Below, piece by piece: positions 1-6,559 of a stretch of DNA of 10,443 bases (within the stretch, counting starts at the first letter, position 1; each line of letters starts with the position of its first letter). Below the pieces are notes generated by a model. It made no database searches, had not been told where the DNA came from, and saw only the letters and a list, made by a program, of their open reading frames with translations. Origin of the DNA: Clostridiales bacterium (GTDB taxonomy: Bacteria; Bacillota_A; Clostridia; Christensenellales; Aristaeellaceae); contig JAAYZL010000249.1 in NCBI GenBank assembly GCA_012514855.1, positions 1 to 10,443 on the forward strand. The letters are read 5' to 3'. The translations under genes were made by a program, and so were the position numbers.

Positions 1-2
1 CG

Positions 3-797
3 TTCCTGGGCGCGCTGCAGGCGATGCGCACCTACAATGCCGAGGTCGTGCCCATCGCGACCGACGACCGGGGCGCGATCCCGGAGGACGTCGAGGAGAA
101 GATCAAAAAACACCGCCCGAAGCTCCTCTACGTGATCCCGACGTTTCAGAACCCGACCGGCGTCACGCTGTCGCTCGAGCGCAGGCGCGCGCTGGCGGAG
201 CTTTCGAACAAATACGGCGTCTTGCTCGCCGAGGACGACCCGTACCGCGACCTGCGATACGCGGGCGAGCCGCTGCCGCCGATCAAGGCGTTCGACGAGG
301 GCGGCTGGGTCGTCTACATGTCGAGCTTCTCGAAGTACGTGGCCCCGGGCCTGCGCCTCGGCGCGGCCGTCGCAAACCCGCAGCTCTTGCGCAAGATGAC
401 GATCGGCAAGCAGTCCGCGGACGTGCACTCGCCGCTGCTTGTGCAGGCGATCGTCGACGGATACCTGCGCCGTGGGCTGATGCCCGGCCACCTCGAGCGC
501 ATCTGCGCGGACTACCGAAAGCAGCTCGAGGCGATGCTCGCGGGCTTCCGGCATTTCCCCGAGGGCGCGCGGCACACGACGCCCGAGGGCGGGCTGTTCG
601 TCTGGGCGGAGCTCCCGGAGGGCAGAAACGCGAGGGAGCTGCTCGAAACCGCGGTCGCGAAAAACGTCGCCTACGTGCCCGGCACGTTCTTCTACGTCGA
701 GGGCGGGCACGAGAGCGCGATGCGGCTGAACTTTTCCAACGCCCCGGTCGAGGACATTGAAAAGGGCATGCGCCTCTTGGGCGAGGCCCTGCGATAA
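3..797 (+). CDS. PLP-dependent aminotransferase, fold type I (COG1167/LysN-like), 5' end missing
   Basis: The reading frame is open to the left edge, so the N-terminus lies outside the window; 264 residues are visible, starting FLGALQAM. The ATG at 24 is internal, because family members carry a similar segment before it. QNPTG is the substrate-binding motif of class I/II aminotransferases, EDDPYRDLRY carries the conserved Asp and Tyr that contact PLP, and SSFSKYVAPGLRLG contains the Schiff-base lysine (codon 333-335). The C-terminal PEGGLFVW and MRLNFSN segments supply the usual substrate-carboxylate arginine. The pattern fits the 2-aminoadipate/aromatic aminotransferase branch, also found as the catalytic half of MocR regulators; without the N-terminus I cannot rule out a GntR-type DNA-binding domain. 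The enzyme would move an amino group between an amino acid and 2-oxoglutarate in the cytoplasm. Its substrate is unknown; aromatic amino acids are an inference from the adjacent tyrS. Its stop overlaps the tyrS ribosome binding site, so the two are probably co-transcribed. Confidence 0.9.
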   Translation, partial: FLGALQAMRTYNAEVVPIATDDRGAIPEDVEEKIKKHRPKLLYVIPTFQNPTGVTLSLERRRALAELSNKYGVLLAEDDPYRDLRYAGEPLPPIKAFDEGGWVVYMSSFSKYVAPGLRLGAAVANPQLLRKMTIGKQSADVHSPLLVQAIVDGYLRRGLMPGHLERICADYRKQLEAMLAGFRHFPEGARHTTPEGGLFVWAELPEGRNARELLETAVAKNVAYVPGTFFYVEGGHESAMRLNFSNAPVEDIEKGMRLLGEALR

Positions 798-809
798 GGA
801 GGAAGTACG

Positions 810-2045
810 ATGCACCCGCTGGACATCCTGAAGGAGCGCGGCTTTGTCGCGCAGACGACGTTCGAGGACGACCTCTACAAGGCATTTGACGAGGGCATGG
901 TCACGTTCTACACGGGCTTCGACCCGACCGCGGACAGCCTGCACATCGGCCACTTCATCCCCGTCATGGGGATGGCGCACCTGCAGCGCTCCGGGCACCG
1001 GCCGATCGCGCTCATGGGCGGCGGCACCGGCATGATCGGCGACCCGTCCGGCAGAAACGACCTGCGCAAGATGCTGACGACCGAGGACATCGACCTGAAC
1101 GTCGAGAAGATCAAAAAGCAGATGGCGCGGTTTCTGGACTTCGATTCCGGGAAGGACAACGCCGCGATCGTCGTCGACAACGCGGACTGGCTGCGCAGGC
1201 TCAACTACATCGACTTCCTGCGCGACATCGGCCCGCTGTTCTCGGTAAACCGCATGCTGACCGCCGAGTGCTACCGGCAGCGGCTGGAGAAGGGGCTGAC
1301 GTTCCTCGAGTTCAACTACATGATCATGCAGAGCTACGACTTCCTCGAGCTCTTCAAGCGCCACAACTGCATTTTGCAGACCGGCGGCGACGACCAGTGG
1401 TCGAACATACTCTCCGGCGCCGACCTGATCCGAAGGAAGGAGCAGAGGCCCGCGTTCGCGCTGACGTTCAGGCTGCTTCTCACCTCCGACGGCCGCAAGA
1501 TGGGCAAGACCGAGAAGGGCGCGCTGTGGCTCGACCCCGAGCGCACGACGCCGTACGAGTTCTACCAGTACTGGCGCAACGTCGACGACGCGGACGTCGA
1601 AAAGTGCCTCGCGCTCTTGACATTCCTGCCGATGGGCGAGGTGAAGCGGCTCGGCGCGCTCACGGACGCCGGGATCAACGAGGCCAAGCGCGTGCTCGCG
1701 TTCGAGGTCACGAAGCTGATCCACGGGGTCGACGAGGCCGAAAAGGCGCGCGCGGCCGCCGAGGCGCTGTTTCAGGGCGGGGCGATGGCCGGGTCGGTTC
1801 CGACGACCGAGATTTCCGGAGACGAGCTCGCGGGGGAGAACCGGCTGATCGCGCTGATCGCGAAGTGCGGGCTGTGCAAGTCGAACGGCGAGGCGCGCAA
1901 GGCCATCCAGCAGGGCGGCGTGTGGATCGGCGACGAGAGGATCGCGGACGAGAACTTCCGCGTGACCGAGGAGATGCTCAAAGGCGAGGGGATCGTCGTC
2001 AAAAAGGGCAAGAAGACGTACCACCGGTTTGTGCTGAAGGATTGA
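810..2045 (+). CDS. tyrS: Tyrosyl-tRNA synthetase (TyrRS)
   Basis: This cytoplasmic class I aminoacyl-tRNA synthetase charges tRNA-Tyr with tyrosine using ATP. At 411 residues it has the normal bacterial length. Visible family marks, in order: [15 protein letters not shown] (residues 34-48, with the HIGH ATP signature at 45-48), [11 protein letters not shown] (71-81), [11 protein letters not shown] (168-178) and GGDDQWSNI (192-200) in the tyrosine pocket, and KMGKT (230-234), the KMSKS-loop equivalent. A C-terminal S4 RNA-binding domain covers about residues 345-411. The ATG start sits 12 bases after the upstream aminotransferase stop, with GGAGGA overlapping that stop. I see no T-box leader; the gene appears to be driven from upstream of the aminotransferase. 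A GC hairpin follows the stop. The identification is secure. Confidence 0.98.
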   Translation: MHPLDILKERGFVAQTTFEDDLYKAFDEGMVTFYTGFDPTADSLHIGHFIPVMGMAHLQRSGHRPIALMGGGTGMIGDPSGRNDLRKMLTTEDIDLNVEKIKKQMARFLDFDSGKDNAAIVVDNADWLRRLNYIDFLRDIGPLFSVNRMLTAECYRQRLEKGLTFLEFNYMIMQSYDFLELFKRHNCILQTGGDDQWSNILSGADLIRRKEQRPAFALTFRLLLTSDGRKMGKTEKGALWLDPERTTPYEFYQYWRNVDDADVEKCLALLTFLPMGEVKRLGALTDAGINEAKRVLAFEVTKLIHGVDEAEKARAAAEALFQGGAMAGSVPTTEISGDELAGENRLIALIAKCGLCKSNGEARKAIQQGGVWIGDERIADENFRVTEEMLKGEGIVVKKGKKTYHRFVLKD

Positions 2046-2052
2046 TTTCATT

Positions 2053-2086
2053 GCGGCCGCGTCCGTCCGGGCGCGGCCGCGCTTTT
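2053..2086 (+). terminator. GC-rich hairpin with short T run after tyrS
   Basis: A perfect 9-bp stem (GCGGCCGCG at 2053-2061 with CGCGGCCGC at 2072-2080) encloses a 10-base loop and is followed by GC and TTTT (2083-2086). It begins 7 bases after the tyrS stop. The U tract is short, so termination may be partial, allowing read-through into yigZ, for which I see no separate promoter. The yigZ ribosome binding site (GGAGG, 2087-2091) starts directly after the T run. Confidence 0.6.
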
Positions 2087-2096
2087 GGAGGCGAAA

Positions 2097-2738
2097 ATGA
2101 AGCCCTACAGGACGCTTTTGAAGCGCGCTGCCGCCGAATTCGTCGTAAACAAGTCCCGCTTCATCGGCTCCGGCGCGCCCGCGGAGACCGAGGAGGCCGC
2201 GCTTTCGTTCCTGTCCGAAATCAGACGGCTGCATAAGGACGCGAGCCACAACTGCTACGCCTACATCGTCGGCGCGAACATGGGCACCATGCGCTACTCC
2301 GACGACGGCGAGCCCGGCGGCACCGCCGGCATGCCGATCATCGAGCACATGAAGTCCCGCGGCGTCACGAACTGCGCGGTCGTCGTCACGCGCTACTTCG
2401 GCGGCGTGCTGCTCGGCGCCGGCGGGCTCGTCCGCGCCTACGCCGAGGCCGCGAAGCGCGCGGTCGACGCGTGCGGCGTCGGCGCGATGCACCCGACCGC
2501 GCGGCTCATGGTCGACGTTCCGTACCCGCTTCTCAACCGCGTGGACTTCTTTCTGAAATCTGCGCCGGTCGCCGTCGAGGATCGGGCGTTCGCCGAGCAT
2601 GTGACGCTCTCGCTGCTGGTCCGCACGGCCGATGAGGACGAAATCATCGGCAAGCTGGTCGACCTTTCCGAGGGAAATCTCGCGCCTGTGCGCATCGAGG
2701 AATTCTATTACGCGTGGAAAGAGGGGGAAGGGGAATGA
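2097..2738 (+). CDS. yigZ: YigZ/IMPACT family protein (UPF0029)
   Basis: A 213-residue protein of the YigZ/IMPACT family. The N-terminal UPF0029 domain (about residues 15-125) shows the family's diagnostic segments: NKSRFIG, HNCYAYIVG, a YSDDGEPGGTAGMP block, and VVVTRYFGGVLLGAGGLVRAY. The remaining part corresponds to the DUF1949 ferredoxin-like domain. Eukaryotic IMPACT/YIH1 proteins regulate the kinase Gcn2; the bacterial role is not established, though nucleic-acid or translation-related functions have been proposed. I chose ATG 2097 because GGAGG (2087-2091) precedes it by 5 bases; a TTG at 2085 in the same frame has no suitable ribosome binding site. The gene follows the tyrS hairpin by 16 bases with no obvious promoter, so it probably depends on read-through. 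Confidence 0.93.
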   Translation: MKPYRTLLKRAAAEFVVNKSRFIGSGAPAETEEAALSFLSEIRRLHKDASHNCYAYIVGANMGTMRYSDDGEPGGTAGMPIIEHMKSRGVTNCAVVVTRYFGGVLLGAGGLVRAYAEAAKRAVDACGVGAMHPTARLMVDVPYPLLNRVDFFLKSAPVAVEDRAFAEHVTLSLLVRTADEDEIIGKLVDLSEGNLAPVRIEEFYYAWKEGEGE

Positions 2739-2744
2739 AGAGGC

Positions 2745-2825
2745 ATGCCGCCCTTCGGCAGCGCCATCCCCCTCGATTCCTTCGAACGCGACCTCACCTC
2801 CCCCGATTTCGCCCGCGTAAAATAA
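2745..2825 (+). CDS. Possible 26-residue small ORF or gene remnant
   Basis: This ATG-to-TAA frame begins 6 bases after the yigZ stop, with the A/G-rich sequence GAAGAGG just upstream as a weak, very close ribosome binding site. It encodes a peptide beginning MPPFGSAIPLDSFERD and ending SPDFARVK. Nearly every codon ends in C or G, as in the real genes of this window, and the composition is protein-like. I recognise no family. It may be a true small protein, the eroded end of a lost gene, or a chance frame in GC-rich DNA. The gap before the ilvE promoter otherwise looks empty. Confidence 0.25.
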   Translation: MPPFGSAIPLDSFERDLTSPDFARVK

Positions 2826-2836
2826 CCTTCTCCGGG

Positions 2837-2865
2837 TTGCAACGGCTGTCGAATCGGCGTATAAT
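2837..2865 (+). promoter_or_regulatory. Promoter of ilvE (sigma-70/sigma-A type)
   Basis: A -35 box TTGCAA (2837-2842) and a perfect -10 box TATAAT (2860-2865) are separated by exactly 17 bases. Transcription would start near 2872, giving a leader of about 24 bases before the ilvE ATG at 2896, with GGAGG at 2884-2888 as ribosome binding site. The AT-rich patch stands out from the GC-rich surroundings. Confidence 0.85.
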
Positions 2866-2879
2866 ACATAAAATTCGAC
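2848..2879. promoter_or_regulatory. Inverted repeat around the ilvE -10 box, possible operator
   Basis: GTCGAAT (2848-2854) and its exact reverse complement ATTCGAC (2873-2879) flank the -10 box symmetrically, with 18 bases between them. The half-site centres are 25 bp apart. The left arm lies in the -35/-10 spacer and the right arm at the predicted start, so most of it is not in the RNA; a DNA operator is more likely than an RNA hairpin. The binding protein is unknown. Confidence 0.4.
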
Positions 2880-2895
2880 GTATGGAGGAAATATT

Positions 2896-3966
2896 ATGCA
2901 GGACATACGCTTCGTGCCGGCGACTTCCTTCAAGCAAAAGCCTGGGGACCCGGCGAAGATGGGCTTCGGAAAGCTGTTCACCGACTACATGTTCGTCATG
3001 GACTACGAGGCCCAAAAGGGCTGGCACGATGCGCGCATCGAGCCGTACCAGAACTTCCAGATGGACCCGGCGACCGCGGTGCTGCACTACGGGCAGGCGA
3101 TCTTCGAGGGTCTTAAGGCATACCGCAGGGAGGACGGCGGCATACAGCTCTTCCGGCCGCAGGCGAATTTTCAGCGCATGAACCGCTCGGCGGAGCGCAT
3201 GGCGATCCCGAAGTTCGACGAGGAACTGGCGCTCAAGGACCTTTTGAAGCTCGTCGAGATCGAGAAGGACTGGGTGCCGACCGGCAAGGGAACCTCGCTC
3301 TACATCCGCCCGACGATCATCGCGACCGACCCGTTCCTCGGCGTGCACGCGTCGCACACCTACAGGTTCTACATCATCGTGTCGCCGTCGGGCGCGTACT
3401 ACACGAGCGGGCTGGCGCCGGTGAACATCTACGTCGAGGACAAATACGTGCGCGCGGTGCGCGGCGGCGTGGGCTTCGCGAAGGCCGCGGGCAACTACGC
3501 GGCGTCGCTGCGCGCGGCGGAATTGGCCGCGGAGAAGGGCTACACGCAGGTATTGTGGCTCGACGGCGTCGAGCAGAAGTACGTCGAGGAAGTCGGCGCG
3601 ATGAACATGATGTTCGTGATCGACGGCAAGGTCGTGACGCCGATGCTCAACGGCTCGATCCTGCCGGGCATCACGCGCGACTCGATCCTGACGCTTTCGA
3701 AGCACCTCGGCTATGAGGCGGAGGAGAGGCGGCTCCCGATCGAGGAGGTGTTCGAGGCCGCGCGCGCGGGCAGGCTCGACGAGGCGTTCGGAACCGGCAC
3801 CGCGGCGGTCGTGTCGCCGGTGGGCAAGCTCTGCTGGAGGGAAGAGTGCGTCGGGATCAACGGCGGCGAGATCGGCCCGCTCACGCAGAAGCTGTACGAC
3901 ACGCTGACCGGCATGCAGTACGGCGACATCCCGGACGAATTCGGCTGGATCGTGCGCGTCGTCTGA
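2896..3966 (+). CDS. ilvE: Branched-chain amino acid aminotransferase (class IV PLP, IlvE type II)
   Basis: The 356-residue enzyme interconverts leucine, isoleucine or valine and their 2-oxo acids with glutamate/2-oxoglutarate in the cytoplasm. It is the last biosynthetic or first degradative step for these amino acids. The length and the N-terminal FGKLFTDYMFVMDY segment match the longer BCAT group (type II) rather than the roughly 300-residue E. coli form. Further marks are HYGQAIFEGLKAYR (64-77), YIRP (136-139), GGVGFAKAAGNYAASL with the PLP lysine at 196, the class IV signature around YVEEVGAMNMMFV (228-240), GSILPGITRDSIL, and FGTGTAAVVSPVG near the C-terminus. ATG 2896 lies 7 bases after GGAGG. 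It has its own strong promoter and a possible operator, so it appears to be a single-gene transcript ending at the hairpin at 3990. Confidence 0.97.
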   Translation: MQDIRFVPATSFKQKPGDPAKMGFGKLFTDYMFVMDYEAQKGWHDARIEPYQNFQMDPATAVLHYGQAIFEGLKAYRREDGGIQLFRPQANFQRMNRSAERMAIPKFDEELALKDLLKLVEIEKDWVPTGKGTSLYIRPTIIATDPFLGVHASHTYRFYIIVSPSGAYYTSGLAPVNIYVEDKYVRAVRGGVGFAKAAGNYAASLRAAELAAEKGYTQVLWLDGVEQKYVEEVGAMNMMFVIDGKVVTPMLNGSILPGITRDSILTLSKHLGYEAEERRLPIEEVFEAARAGRLDEAFGTGTAAVVSPVGKLCWREECVGINGGEIGPLTQKLYDTLTGMQYGDIPDEFGWIVRVV

Positions 3967-3989
3967 TTTCCGGTTTCCCCGGTTGCTTT

Positions 3990-4019
3990 CCGGCCGCGTG
4001 ACGTAAAGAGCGCGGCCGG
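3990..4019 (+). terminator. GC hairpin after ilvE, likely terminator
   Basis: CCGGCCGCG (3990-3998) pairs perfectly with CGCGGCCGG (4011-4019) across a 12-base loop. What follows is TGTTTGTG rather than a clean U tract, so termination may be weak or factor-assisted. The stem arms share GGCCGCG/CGCGGCC with the hairpin after tyrS. Confidence 0.5.
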
Positions 4020-4042
4020 TGTTTGTGATGGGAGGGTGCGGC

Positions 4043-4909
4043 GTGATCGACCACCGAATTCCCGAGGGGGTTCCTCCGATGCCGGTCAGGCGCTACATCC
4101 GCCGCGCGTGGCCTTTGCTTCCGGAGCGCGCGCTTTCCGAGGCGTTCAAGCGGAAGGACGTGAAGCTCAACGGCGTGCGCTGTCCGGCCGACGGGCTCGC
4201 GCGCGGCGGCGACCGGCTGCAGGTGTACGTCGCGATCGAGTTCCCGCTCGACGTCCTGTTCGACGACGGGAAGCTCCTGGCGTGCGCGAAGCCGCAGGGA
4301 TTGCCGGTCGACGCCGACAAGGACGGGATCGGCGCGGACACGCTGTTGACGAGGCTCCGCGCGCGCAACCCGGGCGCGGAGCTTTTGCACCGGCTCGACG
4401 CGCAGACCGGCGGCGTCGTTCTCGCGGCGCTGAACGCGGACGCGCTCGGGCGGGGCCTGCTCGCGTTCAAGGAACGCGCGCTCAAAAAGACCTACCGCGC
4501 CGTCGCCGTCGGCAAATTCGACCGCGCGGAGGGCGAGCTTCGCGATTACCTCGTCAAGGATGCGAACAGCGCGACCGTGCGCGTCGTGAAGCGACCCGCG
4601 CCCGGCGCGAAGCCGGTCGTGACGCGCTACCGTGTGCTCTTCGATTGCGGCGGCGGGCGCGCGCTCGTCGAGCTCGAGCCGGTCACCGGCCGCACGCATC
4701 AATTGCGCGCGCACATGGCTTTCTACGGGCACCCGCTGCTCGGCGACGACAAGTACGGCGACCGCTCGCAAAGGGCGCGGGGGCTGTGCCTCTGGTGCAG
4801 GGAGATCGAAGTGCTCGAGGGCCCGCTTTCGGAGTACGCGGGCAAAAAATTCACGGCGCCGGAGCCGGATTGGAGGGGAGAGCTTGGACGTCCGCCTGAT
4901 CGCCTTTGA
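4043..4909 (+). CDS. RluA-family pseudouridine synthase with S4 domain
   Basis: A predicted 288-residue RNA pseudouridine synthase that isomerises uridine in rRNA or tRNA. The N-terminal stretch (about residues 14-65, with the LSEAFKRKDVKLNG core) resembles an S4 RNA-binding domain. The catalytic domain shows AKPQGLPVD (82-90) and HRLDAQTGGVVL (116-127), where Asp119 is the expected catalytic residue of the HRLDxxTxG motif. Near the C-terminal end are EPVTGRTHQLRAHMAFYGHPLLGDDKYG and LCLWC, both typical of RluA/RluC/RluD. The target uridine cannot be read from the sequence. GTG 4043 is chosen because GGAGG (4031-4035) lies 7 bases upstream; GTG 4019 and ATG 4028 in the same frame lie at or before that site and lack one of their own. 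The last 26 bases overlap the next gene, implying translational coupling. Confidence 0.9.
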   Translation: MIDHRIPEGVPPMPVRRYIRRAWPLLPERALSEAFKRKDVKLNGVRCPADGLARGGDRLQVYVAIEFPLDVLFDDGKLLACAKPQGLPVDADKDGIGADTLLTRLRARNPGAELLHRLDAQTGGVVLAALNADALGRGLLAFKERALKKTYRAVAVGKFDRAEGELRDYLVKDANSATVRVVKRPAPGAKPVVTRYRVLFDCGGGRALVELEPVTGRTHQLRAHMAFYGHPLLGDDKYGDRSQRARGLCLWCREIEVLEGPLSEYAGKKFTAPEPDWRGELGRPPDRL

Positions 4910-5714
4910 CCTGGACGACACGCTGCTCGGGTCGGACGGCATGTTTCCCGAGATCAACGTCCGGGCGCTTAAGGCGTGCGAGGCGCGCGGCATCCGCCTG
5001 GCGCTCAACAGCGGCCGCAGCTTCGAGATGCTTCGCGAGTTCGCCGGGCAACTGGGCATCCGGCCGTTCATCCTGTCGGTCAACGGCGCGCGCGTCGACG
5101 AGGGGCCGGACGGCCCGACGCTCCTCGAGCGCACCTACGACGACCTCCACACGCTGGCCGTCCACGCGGCGATGCGCGATTCCGGGCTCTACTACACCTC
5201 CTACACGCGCGGGCACACCTACATGGGAAACAGCGCCGAGCGCCTCCGCTACAGCCGCCTCGCGCACCACTACGCGCACACGGCCCGAAGCGGGAATTTC
5301 GCCTACGAGATGGTCGACGACGAGGCGAGACTGCTCTCCGAGGGCCTCAAAAACCCGTACAAATTCGTCGCGCTCGGCGGGAAACGCGACCCGCGCTTCG
5401 CCGGGATTCTCGAAAGGATCGCGCCGCTCAACATGTCGATCTCGAGCTCGCGCGACGACAACCTCGAGGTCATGATGCCGGGCGTCGACAAGGGCTCGGC
5501 GCTGAAATTCCTCGCCGACCGGCTGGGCATCCCGCGTTCGCAGGTCATGGCCTTCGGCGACAACACGAACGACATCCCGATGCTCTCCTTCGCGGGCGTG
5601 TCCGTCGCGATGGAGAACGGCGAGCCGGAGGTCAAGGGCGCCGCGAAGTGGATCGCCCCGCACCACGCCGTCGGAGGCGTCGGGAAGCTGCTGTACGAGA
5701 GGGTGCTCCTGTGA
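4884..5714 (+). CDS. Cof-type HAD-superfamily phosphatase (subclass IIB)
   Basis: The 276-residue protein shows all four HAD motifs. Motif I is FDLDDTLL with nucleophile Asp9 and Asp11; motif II is Ser43 in LNSGRS; motif III is Lys203 in VDKGSAL; motif IV is GDNTNDIPML (225-234). The insert of roughly 100 residues between motifs II and III is the C2B cap that defines the Cof/YidA group. These are cytoplasmic Mg-dependent phosphatases acting on small phosphorylated metabolites (sugar phosphates, cofactors, flavin intermediates); the substrate here is unknown. TTG 4884 is the best start: GGAGG at 4872-4876 is 7 bases upstream and the protein then begins right at motif I, as usual. It overlaps the pseudouridine synthase by 26 bases, and its TGA overlaps the trmL GTG (GTGA), so three genes form a coupled run. 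Confidence 0.9.
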   Translation: MDVRLIAFDLDDTLLGSDGMFPEINVRALKACEARGIRLALNSGRSFEMLREFAGQLGIRPFILSVNGARVDEGPDGPTLLERTYDDLHTLAVHAAMRDSGLYYTSYTRGHTYMGNSAERLRYSRLAHHYAHTARSGNFAYEMVDDEARLLSEGLKNPYKFVALGGKRDPRFAGILERIAPLNMSISSSRDDNLEVMMPGVDKGSALKFLADRLGIPRSQVMAFGDNTNDIPMLSFAGVSVAMENGEPEVKGAAKWIAPHHAVGGVGKLLYERVLL

Positions 5715-6226
5715 TCAACATCGCGCTCGTCGAGCCGGAAATCCCGCAGAACACCGGCAACATCGCGCGCACCTGCGCCGCGACCGGGGCGAAGCTGCAC
5801 CTGATCCGGCCGCTCGGCTTCGAGATTTCCGACCGGTATCTTAAGCGCGCGGGGCTCGACTACTGGCACATGGTGTCGTACGAAGTGCACGACGATTGGG
5901 ACGCGTTCGCGGCGAAGTACCCGGCCGCTCCGATGCACTTCGCGACGACGAAGGCGCCGCGCGACTACTGCCAAACGCGCTACGGGGCGGACGACTTCCT
6001 CGTGTTCGGCCGCGAGACGCGCGGGCTTCCGGAGGCGCTGTTGAAGCCCAACTACGACAGGTGCGTGCGGATTCCGATGCGCCCCGACGCGCGCTCGTTG
6101 AACCTTTCGAACGCCGTCGCCGTCTTACTGTACGAGGCGCTCCGGCAGCGGGGCTTTCCGGGGCTGTCCGGCGAGGGCTCGCTGACCGGCCGCGGCGAAA
6201 CCGGCGGGTGGCGCGACTGCGTGTAG
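5711..6226 (+). CDS. trmL: tRNA (cytidine(34)-2'-O)-methyltransferase, SPOUT family
   Basis: The 171-residue SPOUT methyltransferase is predicted to 2'-O-methylate the wobble nucleotide of tRNA-Leu isoacceptors using S-adenosylmethionine. The sequence begins INIALVEPEIPQNTGNIAR, the characteristic TrmL/YibK N-terminus. It continues with LIRPLGF, LDYW, VFGRETRGLP (SAM-binding loop) and IPMRPDARSLNLSNAVAVLLYEA, the final trefoil-knot motif. A Gly-rich tail of about 20 residues extends past the end of typical family members of about 155-160 residues. The start is GTG 5711, overlapping the upstream TGA by 4 bases, with GAGAGGG just before it inside the HAD gene. An RluA homologue in the same run suggests an RNA-modification unit; the HAD member may be unrelated. 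Confidence 0.94.
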   Translation: MINIALVEPEIPQNTGNIARTCAATGAKLHLIRPLGFEISDRYLKRAGLDYWHMVSYEVHDDWDAFAAKYPAAPMHFATTKAPRDYCQTRYGADDFLVFGRETRGLPEALLKPNYDRCVRIPMRPDARSLNLSNAVAVLLYEALRQRGFPGLSGEGSLTGRGETGGWRDCV

Positions 6227-6227
6227 C

Positions 6228-6256
6228 TTGCAAAAGCCGCGCGCGCGTGGTATAAT
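6228..6256 (+). promoter_or_regulatory. Promoter of the small membrane protein gene
   Basis: TTGCAA (6228-6233) and TATAAT (6251-6256) are separated by 17 bases, the same hexamers and spacing as the ilvE promoter. It begins two bases after the trmL stop. Transcription would start near 6263. Confidence 0.82.
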
Positions 6257-6266
6257 CGGTCGACCG
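6257..6266. promoter_or_regulatory. 10-bp palindrome at the predicted start site
   Basis: CGGTCGACCG is a perfect palindrome directly after the -10 box and over the predicted +1. It could be an operator or a chance palindrome in GC-rich DNA. It shares the GTCGA core with the ilvE inverted repeat. Confidence 0.25.
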
Positions 6267-6280
6267 GGAGGGAAATGTCG

Positions 6281-6520
6281 ATGGCGAGATTCGTGACGAA
6301 AAAGGAGGCGGAGGGCCGCAAGCTCCGGCTGCGGATATTCGCCGGCATGTTCGATTTTCTGGGGACGGTCGGGAGCATCCTCCTGATCTTCGCCTGCGTG
6401 CTTTTGCTCACGGCGCTCGTCGCGTGGATTCGCAACGACGCGAAGACGACGTTTGCCTCGATAGAATACTCGATACGGTCGTCGCTGATTCTCCCCGAGG
6501 AGGATGCGGCGGCGCAGTGA
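6281..6520 (+). CDS. Small single-pass membrane protein, function unknown
   Basis: The 79-residue protein has a highly basic N-terminus (residues 1-18 hold eight Lys/Arg). One hydrophobic helix spans about residues 27-50 (GTVGSILLIFACVLLLTALVAW), followed by a polar tail ending PEEDAAAQ. The positive-inside rule predicts N-terminus in the cytoplasm and C-terminus outside. There is no signal-peptidase site and no lipobox. I recognise no family. Two in-frame ATGs exist: 6275 is only 3 bases after GGGAGG (6266-6271), while 6281 is 9 bases after it, so 6281 is preferred; using 6275 adds two residues. It has its own strong promoter and ends on an intrinsic terminator that overlaps its stop codon, so it looks like a monocistronic, well-expressed gene. 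Confidence 0.75.
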   Translation: MARFVTKKEAEGRKLRLRIFAGMFDFLGTVGSILLIFACVLLLTALVAWIRNDAKTTFASIEYSIRSSLILPEEDAAAQ

Positions 6521-6542
6521 GGGCCCCGCGGGGGGCCTTTTT
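6520..6542 (+). terminator. Intrinsic terminator
   Basis: GGCCCC (6522-6527) pairs with GGGGCC (6532-6537) across a GCGG loop, with a G-T and an A-T pair extending the base, followed by TTTTT (6538-6542). This is the best textbook terminator in the window. It directly follows the stop of the small membrane protein and lies 8 bases upstream of the next ribosome binding site. Confidence 0.85.
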
Positions 6543-6559
6543 CATTTTTGGAGGGGAGG

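Noticed and set aside
2794..3705. Long open frame on the minus strand opposite ilvE
   Set aside because: It is a shadow of the GC-rich ilvE coding strand: the translation is Arg/His/Asp/Val-rich with no family motifs, while ilvE on the + strand is unmistakable.
3881..5134. Minus-strand open frame opposite the pseudouridine synthase and HAD genes
   Set aside because: Arg- and Ala-rich with no recognisable domain; it spans two genes supported by catalytic motifs on the other strand.
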